DNA of 64,000 nucleotides from NCBI GenBank assembly GCA_964508135.1, contig CAZDSU010000020.1, positions 1 through 64,000 on the forward strand, given 5' to 3'. The translations under genes were made by a program, and so were the position numbers. Shown here one piece after another: positions 16,333 through 23,980 of the stretch. Below the pieces are notes generated by a model that was not told where the DNA came from, did no database searches, and saw only the letters and a program-made list of their open reading frames with translations. The stretch is from UBA6168 sp964508135 (GTDB lineage Bacteria > Bacteroidota > Bacteroidia > Chitinophagales > Saprospiraceae). How positions within the stretch are numbered: position 1 is the first letter of the stretch; each line of letters starts with the position of its first letter.

Positions 16333-16480
16333 TGCGGGATGAGGGTGTTTTGCCAGACCGCCGCAAGAGCCGCTGCGCTCAACTCTTGCTGGAACTGTGG
16401 GCTTTTTCATAGTTACTTGGGCGCTGCTATCTTTGAAATGCGGAACACTTGCGCCAACAGGGCTCTGAAAAGAATTTGTC

Positions 16481-18007
16481 CTATTTTGCTGCCCTTGCAA
16501 GGCGAAAACCTAAATTGTCCATATAATAGTCAGGATATATCATAGCACGAAGAGTGCAACGAAGATCGGGGGGGTCAAAGTGCCATGAGCCACCCCGCAC
16601 ACTTCTTTCAGAGCTAGACTTATTAGGACCATGTGGGTTTTTCTGGTTGTCCTCGTAATAATTCTCGTCAAACCAATCCCAGCACCATTCCCAAACGTTA
16701 CCGGTCATATCATACAGGCCTAAATCACCTTGCTGGAATCTGTTGACATGTGAAGTATAAACATAGCCATCGGTGTAACCTATCCAAATATCCCAACTAG
16801 GATTAGAGGCTTTTGCGGTTTCGTCCGCTATATTTCCTATAGGTATTTTGCTGTTGCCCCATGCAAATATGTAGTCTTTTCCTCTACTCCTTGCAGCATA
16901 TTCCCATTCAGCCTCAGTTGGCAGGCGGAAACCAGTTTTAGTCCAATCAGCTTCCACCTGATCACTTTGCAAATCACCGCTGAATACCGTATCTTTTTCA
17001 AATTCTTTGAACTGCTTGCTTACCCAGTTGGCATATCCAATGGCATCACGCCAATTTATATTGACTACAGGATGGTCTCCAGTAGGCAACCAGATGGCTC
17101 GGTTATGCCATACATTTTTCCCATTAGCCGCCCTGTAGAGACCGAACTGCCACCAAGTGGTTTCGGTTTCAGCTAGGTAGTAGTTGTCGAGGATTACGGA
17201 ATGTTGCTTTTGTTCACTTCCACATTCAAAGTCTAAACCTGACTTTTGTAGACTTCCAGCATCACAGCCCATCTGAAAAGTACTACCCTCAATGAAAATC
17301 ATATGGGGGTAGTACCGTTGCTTGAGGAAGCTGTAATGATTCATATCCAATTGTTCCAAGACATGACGTAACTGATCCGTATTGGAGAGCTTGTCGAGAT
17401 TGTTGGAGAGTATGTTTCTTCCCATCATCATAAGCGCTGTATCTAGAATACTAAAGCCCCGTTGTGGATTTCCAGTTTCGCAATGCCAAAAGACAATTTC
17501 CATATAGCTCTTCAGAACATCTTGTTTGTTAACCTCCAATCCTGCTATTGTGCTAATTTTATTAAGTGCTAGTTCGTAGTCCATATTTTTGATAGCTGAA
17601 TTGGCCTCGCGAATAAACGAAGAAGCTACTTGCTCGTTGGCTTGAGTGGCTCTCTTGTAGCTTTCCTCTGCTGATTTTCTAGCATTTTCCGCTTCAATAA
17701 GTGCTCGTTCAGTCTTAATTTGTTCCGCTTTTAGTTGGGTAAGCGCTTTTTGAGCTTTATTATTAGCATTGTCGGCCTCCTTCCTCAATGCCTCAATTTT
17801 ATCAAATACTGCATTAACTTTTACTTTGACATTCTCCTTTTTTGATGGATCAAACGCTTCCGCTGCAAAGTACTTGTTGATTGCAGCTTTATACTTGCCA
17901 TTCTTAAAGGCTTCATCACCTTGTAGAATAGCCTCGTTGTAATTGTTTTGTGCATTAGACAACAGAGGTAATAATGCGACAATTAGGAAGTTAATTAGTT
18001 GTTTCAT
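16481..18007 (-). CDS. Exported FGE/SUMF1-domain protein with TPR and coiled-coil N-terminus
   Basis: The 508-residue product has a signal peptide (MKQLINFLIVALLPLLSNAQ). Next come a TPR-like pair (ILQGDEAFKNGKYKAAINKYFAAEAFDP), a coiled coil rich in Lys, Glu and Ala (about 75-150), and a formylglycine-generating-enzyme-like domain from about 235 (MIFIEGSTFQMGCD, FRLPTEAEWEYAAR, YDMTGNVWEWCWDW, RSVRGGSWHFDP, GFRLAR). In conflict systems this C-type-lectin-like fold serves as a binding or sensor module rather than as a sulfatase activator. Residues about 20-80 are nearly the same as in the WD40 protein upstream, including at the DNA level, so one N-terminus was copied from the other. It is the last gene of the leftward locus. 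Confidence 0.9.
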   Translation of the reverse strand: MKQLINFLIVALLPLLSNAQNNYNEAILQGDEAFKNGKYKAAINKYFAAEAFDPSKKENVKVKVNAVFDKIEALRKEADNANNKAQKALTQLKAEQIKTERALIEAENARKSAEESYKRATQANEQVASSFIREANSAIKNMDYELALNKISTIAGLEVNKQDVLKSYMEIVFWHCETGNPQRGFSILDTALMMMGRNILSNNLDKLSNTDQLRHVLEQLDMNHYSFLKQRYYPHMIFIEGSTFQMGCDAGSLQKSGLDFECGSEQKQHSVILDNYYLAETETTWWQFGLYRAANGKNVWHNRAIWLPTGDHPVVNINWRDAIGYANWVSKQFKEFEKDTVFSGDLQSDQVEADWTKTGFRLPTEAEWEYAARSRGKDYIFAWGNSKIPIGNIADETAKASNPSWDIWIGYTDGYVYTSHVNRFQQGDLGLYDMTGNVWEWCWDWFDENYYEDNQKNPHGPNKSSSERSVRGGSWHFDPPDLRCTLRAMIYPDYYMDNLGFRLARAAK

Positions 18008-18239
18008 TTACATGATGGATTTTTCAAGTGAAGTTTCAATATTCTTTATTAGCTCTTTATGATTTTCCTTGGGTAAATTAGCTTTGTGTCCAAAAAGATG
18101 AATAGTATGCAACCCTTAGGAATAGTCCTTGGAGCCATTCACCCATGGCCAATTCTAAATTTCGAATTCAACCAACTCGGCGAAAAAGCCTGGAAGTAGC
18201 ACATCCACCTATACTTTCAAGCTGGTAGCCAGTTCCTTG

Positions 18240-18404
18240 AGAAACTGTTTTAAAACCCCTCAACGGCCATAAAACGCCATCTTTTGAGCGACATACTGCG
18301 ACAATTTTTGCAGCGATAGCGCTGCTATCCCAGCAAAAATTCTCTTCGTCTGCCGCTCAAAATCTGACATTTTCTGTCACGTCAGAGGTTTTAAAACAGT
18401 TTCT
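18240..18404. mobile_element. 165-bp miniature inverted-repeat element (family C)
   Basis: The ends AGAAACTGTTTTAAAACC (18240-18257) and its perfect complement (18387-18404) form 18-bp terminal repeats. Inside, ttttgagcg/cgctcaaaa, aatttttgc/gcaaaaatt and the palindrome gatagcgctgctatc pair in register, so almost the whole element folds into one hairpin. No coding capacity. A target duplication is not clear. The rest of 18008-18490 shows no gene. Confidence 0.75.
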
Positions 18405-18490
18405 GAGAGTTAGAGGGTTCCTTGCAAGGCCTACGACACCGAGATACGCACCAGGCGGCACTTGAACTTTTTCGAGCACCGGTTTCAATT

Positions 18491-20809
18491 TCAAAGTTTT
18501 GCTCCAACCGCCTTCAACTGTTCTACACTAATTGTAGCCGCTTTGGTGCTTAAATATGGGTCAACTTCCCATATTTTTACTTTAGAATCTTTTGAACTAC
18601 TCGCTATGTATTTACCATCTGGAGACCATGACACTGAATATACATATGATAAGTGCCCGGAAAGCCAGTATAGTTCGTGCCATGTTTTTGTGTCCCATAT
18701 TTTCACCATATTGTCAGCAGAGCAAGTTGCAAAATACTTGCCATTTGGCGACCATGCTACACCTGAAACATCAATTGTGTGACCTTCTAGTTTTCGAACC
18801 TCTGCCTTTGTTTCAAGGCTCCAAATCCTGGCCGTGTTGTCGCCTCCTGTAGTTCCGCCAGATCCGCTTGCTAAGTACTTCCCATCAGGGGACCAAGTCA
18901 GTGTATATATGTCTGAATTATGGCCTGTGAATTCACAATACTCGTTAAACAATGGTGCTTCCCAAAGTTTAATGGATTTATCAGATGAGCAACTTGCTAA
19001 GTATTTACCGTTTGGAGACCAAGAAAGTGCAAACACTTCAGCTGAATGTGCGACGAATGATTTGATACTTTTTTTTGATTGAACATCCCAAATGTATATC
19101 AGTTTGTTGCCTTGTCCACTAGCTAAATACTTGCCATCTTTTGACCATGAAAGCGAATACACAGGTGAAGTATCCCCTTCTAATTTGAATAATTTGACCC
19201 TAGCAACGACATCCCACACCCTAATTGTTTTGTCATCGGAGCCACTTGCCAATAATTTGCCATCTGGAGACCATGCAACAATATTAACCTTAGAGGTATG
19301 CCCATCCAATTTTGTAAATTTCCACTCATCATTTATGTCCCATAACCCAACTGAGTTATCATAGGAGGCGCTTGCAATCATCTTATTGTTTGGAGACCAC
19401 GCAACTGCAACTACATCGGAGGTATGTCCATTCATTGAAACTAAATTCTTGCTATTTTCAAAATACCATATTTTTATGGTATTGTCGCCAGATCCACTAG
19501 CTATTCGATTGCCGTCTGGCGACCATTTGGCCGAATATACTGCATACGTATGACCTTTCAAATTGCTGACATTTCGCTGCTTCTCTATCTCCCATATTTT
19601 TATGCTTTTGTCGCCAGACCCACTTAATAAATATTTTCCATTGGGAGACCAGTTGAGAGAAGTCACGGAAAAGGTATGGCCCTCTAAGTCGTATAGACAA
19701 CTACCATTATTAGCATCCCATACTTTTATTGTTTTGTCTGCCGAACCACTTGCCACGTATTTGCCTTCAGGTGACCATGCGACTGAAAATACTGGTAACT
19801 TATGCCCGGTAAGTGAATAAATTATTTTACATTGTTTGATATCCCATATTTTGATTGTGTTGTCAGTGGAAGTGCTTGCCAAAAGGTTGTCATTGGGGGA
19901 CCAAGCAACAGACCAAACCGTTGAGGTGTGTCCTTCTAAACTACACAATTTTTCCTTAGTGGTAATATCCCATAGAATTATCGTTTTATCATTCGAGCCG
20001 CTTGCCAAAAGATTCCCATCTGATGACCATGCTAATGAGAATACGGCAGATTTATGACCTCTTAAATCAAACAGCTTTGAGCCATTTGAAGCATCCCATA
20101 TTCTTATTGATTCGGTTTTTGACCCACTGGCCAAGTATTTTCCATCAGGAGACCAAGCTACCGTTGTAACCTCTGCAGAATCCTGAATCGTGAATATTTC
20201 AGTATTATTGCTTGTACTCCAAACCTTAATTGTTTTATCCCATGATGAACTAGCAATGAACCTCCCGTCAGGCGACCATGCTACTGAAGATACTCTGTTA
20301 CTATGTTTATTCAACTGTGCAAAGTAATAATAGTTAGAAGGATCTGAAGAAGCACGAACGGTAGCCGCACAATTTGTATTTTCAGGGTGGGATTTGAGGT
20401 TCTCTTCCGCTAACCTCAATGCTAATGTTGGGTCATATTGACTAATTCTCAAAGCTAATGCTGCATTGTCTCCTGCATCAGCCGCTTCGCGGGCCTTATC
20501 ACGCTCTATTTTAAGTTGTTGCTCAGCATTTTTTATCTCTACTAAGGCGGCTTGAGCTTGTTTTTTTGCAATATCAGCTTCATTGCGCAAAGATTCAATT
20601 TTATCAAACACTGCATTAACCTTTACTTTGACATTCTCCTTTTTTGATGGATCGAATGCTTCAGCGGCAAAGTATTTGTTGATTGCAGTTTTATACTTGC
20701 CATTCTTAAAGGCTTCGTCACCTTGTTGAACTGCCTCATAATAACTGTTTTGGGCATTCACAAAAGCTGGCAAAAACAAAATCATCAAAAATAAGGATAG
20801 GTTTTTCAT
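18491..20809 (-). CDS. Exported 14-blade WD40 protein with TPR and coiled-coil N-terminus
   Basis: The 772-residue product has a signal peptide (MKNLSLFLMILFLPAFVNAQ), the same TPR-like module as the FGE protein (GDEAFKNGKYKTAINKYFAAEAFDP), a coiled coil (about 75-125), then fourteen consecutive WD40 units of the VAWSPDGKYLASGSxDKTIKIWD type from about residue 175. Fourteen repeats fit two seven-bladed propellers. Close similarity between repeats suggests recent duplication. Its start overlaps the STAND stop by four bases (ATGA), so the two are translationally coupled. WD40 propellers act as ligand-sensing arrays in STAND conflict systems. The signal peptide implies that this one works outside the cytosol. 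Confidence 0.93.
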   Translation of the reverse strand: MKNLSLFLMILFLPAFVNAQNSYYEAVQQGDEAFKNGKYKTAINKYFAAEAFDPSKKENVKVKVNAVFDKIESLRNEADIAKKQAQAALVEIKNAEQQLKIERDKAREAADAGDNAALALRISQYDPTLALRLAEENLKSHPENTNCAATVRASSDPSNYYYFAQLNKHSNRVSSVAWSPDGRFIASSSWDKTIKVWSTSNNTEIFTIQDSAEVTTVAWSPDGKYLASGSKTESIRIWDASNGSKLFDLRGHKSAVFSLAWSSDGNLLASGSNDKTIILWDITTKEKLCSLEGHTSTVWSVAWSPNDNLLASTSTDNTIKIWDIKQCKIIYSLTGHKLPVFSVAWSPEGKYVASGSADKTIKVWDANNGSCLYDLEGHTFSVTSLNWSPNGKYLLSGSGDKSIKIWEIEKQRNVSNLKGHTYAVYSAKWSPDGNRIASGSGDNTIKIWYFENSKNLVSMNGHTSDVVAVAWSPNNKMIASASYDNSVGLWDINDEWKFTKLDGHTSKVNIVAWSPDGKLLASGSDDKTIRVWDVVARVKLFKLEGDTSPVYSLSWSKDGKYLASGQGNKLIYIWDVQSKKSIKSFVAHSAEVFALSWSPNGKYLASCSSDKSIKLWEAPLFNEYCEFTGHNSDIYTLTWSPDGKYLASGSGGTTGGDNTARIWSLETKAEVRKLEGHTIDVSGVAWSPNGKYFATCSADNMVKIWDTKTWHELYWLSGHLSYVYSVSWSPDGKYIASSSKDSKVKIWEVDPYLSTKAATISVEQLKAVGAKL

Positions 20810-22629
20810 TTGCAGTTTGGATTTTTATTGTGAAGTGTTTGAAGTCTTTCTTTAAGCAAAAGGCTGTCAGGATGATTCTTAATTATTTCCGTCATTTCAT
20901 CGAAAAAATCTTGAGGGGGGCAGCCTCCAGCCTCTAAAATAGCAATAGATCTTACCTCTTTGTCAATGAAAACTAACATTTGTTTCTCTGCTTGTTCTTT
21001 TAATAAATTAGCAAGCGCTGTTTTGGTTTTGAGTGCTTCTCCCTCAGCTAATCCAGCATTGTATTCCGCTAGCTTATAAGCATTTCTAGCTTGAACATAG
21101 CTCCACCCTGCAAACAATGCCAGCCCCAAAGCTATAATGGACACAACTGCTGCCAGTCTCGTTCGTTGCCTGGCTTGTAGCTCGTTTTCTTGCGCCAGGC
21201 AACGCTGATTTTCAGCCTCAGTTTTGGCTTGCTCTGCCTGCTCCCTCAGTTTACGTTCCTCCTCTGCCCGCTTTCTCTCTTCCTCTGCCTTGAGGCGAAG
21301 TTCTGTCAGCTCCCTCTCCCTGAGTTGTTGAGCATTTCGCTCGGCTTCGTAGAGTTCTTCAGCTTTTCGTTTGGATTTGGCTTTCAATACCGGTGCTACT
21401 AAAGTGTCGTGACTTAGCTCATAGGTATATCCTCCGTTAAGACTAGGTTCTGCCCTAAGTAAATGGCTATCTACCAGTTTTCTGAGCACTTCAACTGATA
21501 CTGCATGGACCTTAACTATAAGTCCCTCATAAAGACTGAGCCGCCGTTCTTCCTCTTCATAAATCAAACCTTCTTCCAATAACTTTCTAGCTGCAAGTTG
21601 CTCTATCTCACTACCAACTGTTGATATCTTCTCAAGGTAGTAATTCTCGATAACTGCGTCTAAGTCACCAACATCTGTAAGCCGTATGAAGGTTAGTGAC
21701 TTCTGAATAACCTTCGTTTCAATTGAGCTACATATTATCTGAAGTTGGGTGTTTTCAACAGATTCAGTCCCACATTCCGTTAAAAAATTTAGTATTACTT
21801 CAATGGCTCTTTCTTCATACCGGTATTGGTTTGAAATAAAATCACCATTAAAACCTGCAGGTGCTACAATAGCTTGTCTAGCTTGTTGCAGTGTTAGTGG
21901 CCTTAGTTCATACCAATTTTTATTCAAATTTGGCAAATAATCGGTTAATTGCCCAAGCAGGTGCATGCGATCCTGACGAATAGCCATAATCACCCTTAAT
22001 TCCAATGGTTTTTGAAGTAGAGCCTGCTCAGCCTCGTTGAGTGGACTTTCCTCCTGTCCGTATAGCTCTAACATATCCCAGTAGCGGCTTGGCAAAGGAG
22101 TATAAAGTGCCTCTGCCAGCTGCTTTCGAAAAGCTAAAATTGCATCCGCAGGGTATGTAAATAATTCTTCAAATTGGTCGAATATAAGTAGTGTTTTTTT
22201 TGGGGGAAGACCAGTTTTTACTAATTCTTGCTGTACAAAAATTTGTTGCTCTTTCAAGTCATGCCAGATAGTTTCCTCGTTTTCTATAAGCTTGTCCAAA
22301 AAGGTAATTACTACTTTTTCACTACCACGGATAATTTTCCTTGTTTTAATGTCAGGCATGATTTGACTACCAGCCATATACTTTTTATCGAAGGAGTTAA
22401 AACGGATACGAAGTGTATGAAACTCCCCACTTTGTTCCATACTAGGTACCAAGCCTGCATTAAGCAGCGAACTTTTACCCATCCCAGACTTACTATACAA
22501 TACGGTAAGAGGCTCCTGCCTAACTATACGACTAAGGGCTACTACGTCTTTGTCACGCCCAAAGAAGATGCCGCTTTGGTGCGTCTCGAAGGGCTGTGCG
22601 CCGGGGTATCTGGGTAGTGCTTTGCTCAT
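20806..22629 (-). CDS. Membrane-anchored STAND ATPase (nSTAND1 type)
   Basis: From the Met at 22629 the product has 607 residues. It starts with YPGAQPFETHQSGIFFGRDKDV, typical of nSTAND1 NTPases. It has a P-loop SKSGMGKSS (46-54), Walker B LLIFDQFEE (147-155) and a winged-helix-like end with YELSHDTL (403-410). A charged coiled coil (415-490) leads to one membrane helix (about 492-511) preceded by RQRTR, so by the positive-inside rule the ATPase faces the cytosol and the last 95 residues the periplasm. The usual fused C-terminal WD40 part is instead the next gene. Both junctions are ATGA overlaps: with the SIR2 gene at 22626-22629 and with the WD40 gene at 20806-20809. Confidence 0.9.
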   Translation of the reverse strand: MSKALPRYPGAQPFETHQSGIFFGRDKDVVALSRIVRQEPLTVLYSKSGMGKSSLLNAGLVPSMEQSGEFHTLRIRFNSFDKKYMAGSQIMPDIKTRKIIRGSEKVVITFLDKLIENEETIWHDLKEQQIFVQQELVKTGLPPKKTLLIFDQFEELFTYPADAILAFRKQLAEALYTPLPSRYWDMLELYGQEESPLNEAEQALLQKPLELRVIMAIRQDRMHLLGQLTDYLPNLNKNWYELRPLTLQQARQAIVAPAGFNGDFISNQYRYEERAIEVILNFLTECGTESVENTQLQIICSSIETKVIQKSLTFIRLTDVGDLDAVIENYYLEKISTVGSEIEQLAARKLLEEGLIYEEEERRLSLYEGLIVKVHAVSVEVLRKLVDSHLLRAEPSLNGGYTYELSHDTLVAPVLKAKSKRKAEELYEAERNAQQLRERELTELRLKAEEERKRAEEERKLREQAEQAKTEAENQRCLAQENELQARQRTRLAAVVSIIALGLALFAGWSYVQARNAYKLAEYNAGLAEGEALKTKTALANLLKEQAEKQMLVFIDKEVRSIAILEAGGCPPQDFFDEMTEIIKNHPDSLLLKERLQTLHNKNPNCK

Positions 22630-23792
22630 GGTTGGAGGTTGAGTTGGGGCCATGCTTGGCGGAGCTGTTCGAGTTGGTCAATGAATGCCTTGCGCAGCTT
22701 GTTCATCTCCACGTTGTAGTGGTCGGGATAGAGGATGCCAAGCGAGTTTTCCTCCTCTAGCTTGGTGTATCGTCCTTTGAGCTGGATAAATTTTTGGAGC
22801 AGCCCCCTACCCGACTCTCCCGTGCCCATGAGCATTTTTTTTACTCGGTCGTAGATATGCTCGAACTGGTTTTCGACAACAAGTTCCATCAGTTCGGCAA
22901 GGAAGGGGCCAGACTTGTCCTCTTGCGGTGCCTGTTCGCCTTTGAAGACGGGCAGGGGCTTTACCAGCTTGGCAGCTTCGCACCTTGCAAGCAGTTCCGT
23001 TACGAAGTCGCCAATGCGGTCATCCACAAACTTGATGGTGTATTGCTCAGCGCAGCTATCGGCATTAAAGGCATCGAAGGGCACGGCCACTTTTTGCGTT
23101 TGCAATTTCTCCTTCGACTGGTTGAGCACCCGCATAAACAAGTGGTTATACCATTGGTCGAATGACATGCCCAAGAACAGAAAATACTCGGCCCCGATAA
23201 TGGCATCCTTCAAGATAGGCGACATGCTATTGCCCGTGAAGACCGATTTGAGGAAGTCGTAGAAATCGTCGTAGGTCAGCACCAATGAGTTTCTGTCCTC
23301 GATGTTCCCCAGCAGTTGATAGACCATGGGGCGGTCGGGCGTGGGCCCGGGCACGTCTTCCCGGTAAGGTTTGTTGCGCACATACGTTTCAAAGTCTGCG
23401 GCATAGCCCGAAAAAGCCTGTCGAAGCTTGGTGTCAGGCGTCAAGGAGATGTAAATGGGGAACCGGATGCGGGCAAGGGTCTTGAGCGATTCTTCAGCAT
23501 GGGGCGTGGGGCGATTGTAAAATTCCTTCACTTGGCGCACGGGAGAGGTTTCGTTGCCTCCCGGTTGCAGGTGATACCAGCCGTTGTCGTTTACTCGGAT
23601 GCGGAGCTGCGCTGATTGTTTTCGCAGGAACTCGGCCAATCGTTTGTCCATCGTTGCCTCACCTGGTGCCGTGTACACTTCCGGCCCGACCACCACGATG
23701 CACTTCTGTTGCTCGATGCTGTAAAGCAGGTCACCCCACTCGTGTTCGGACATTTCTGGTGTAGTTGGAACGGGCTGTTCGGCTGAGGCCAT
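22626..23792 (-). CDS. SIR2-like protein with C-terminal effector-associated helical domain
   Basis: The 388-residue product has a SIR2-like Rossmann domain with IVVVGPEVY (nucleotide loop), FPIYISLTPDTKLRQAF, VYQLLGNIEDRNSLVLTYDDFYDFL and EYFLFLGMSFDQWYNHLF. Compared with active NADases, the usual TTNxD reads SLTPD and the usual LHG reads LLG, so catalytic Asn and His are not evident. Residues about 295-385 (FLAELMELVVENQ to FIDQLEQLRQ) are an all-helical module resembling effector-associated domains (EAD11-like), which couple effectors to STAND partners. No signal peptide; cytosolic. It is the first gene of the locus, behind a consensus promoter. Confidence 0.85.
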   Translation of the reverse strand: MASAEQPVPTTPEMSEHEWGDLLYSIEQQKCIVVVGPEVYTAPGEATMDKRLAEFLRKQSAQLRIRVNDNGWYHLQPGGNETSPVRQVKEFYNRPTPHAEESLKTLARIRFPIYISLTPDTKLRQAFSGYAADFETYVRNKPYREDVPGPTPDRPMVYQLLGNIEDRNSLVLTYDDFYDFLKSVFTGNSMSPILKDAIIGAEYFLFLGMSFDQWYNHLFMRVLNQSKEKLQTQKVAVPFDAFNADSCAEQYTIKFVDDRIGDFVTELLARCEAAKLVKPLPVFKGEQAPQEDKSGPFLAELMELVVENQFEHIYDRVKKMLMGTGESGRGLLQKFIQLKGRYTKLEEENSLGILYPDHYNVEMNKLRKAFIDQLEQLRQAWPQLNLQP

Positions 23793-23839
23793 AGGGTATT
23801 GGTTTGTTTTTGTTTTGATTTGACAACGAATGTTGCGGC

Positions 23840-23870
23840 CAAAGATAGAAAGCGAAAATTAAAATTCAAA
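23840..23870 (-). promoter_or_regulatory. Consensus Bacteroidota promoter of the SIR2/STAND/WD40 locus
   Basis: On the minus strand TTTG (23867-23870), exactly 19 bases, then TATCTTTG (23840-23847) is a perfect -33/-7 match. The SIR2 start lies 47 bases downstream of the -7 box. This is the best promoter seen in the window. Confidence 0.8.
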
Positions 23871-23980
23871 TCAAACAGAAAAGTCTTCGATTATTCAGGA
23901 GTGACACATTGTGATTGTCAAAGTATAGTGCCATTTCCTATTCCCCCAATCGTAAATCGTCAATCCAAAATCGTATTTTG

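Larger units (their letters stand above)
15650..16398. mobile_element. RAYT transposase unit bounded by perfect 39-bp inverted repeats
   Basis: Positions 15650-15688 and 16360-16398 are perfect reverse complements. Each arm contains a smaller hairpin with stem GCAAGAG/CTCTTGC around a GC-rich core, the shape of REP sequences. A single REP-associated Y1 transposase gene lies between them. This matches a REPtron/BIME arrangement in which the transposase recognises the flanking hairpins. Confidence 0.8.

Noticed and set aside
16481..23792. A complete diversity-generating retroelement
   Set aside because: The FGE-like end fits a target, but no reverse transcriptase or template repeat is present in the window.
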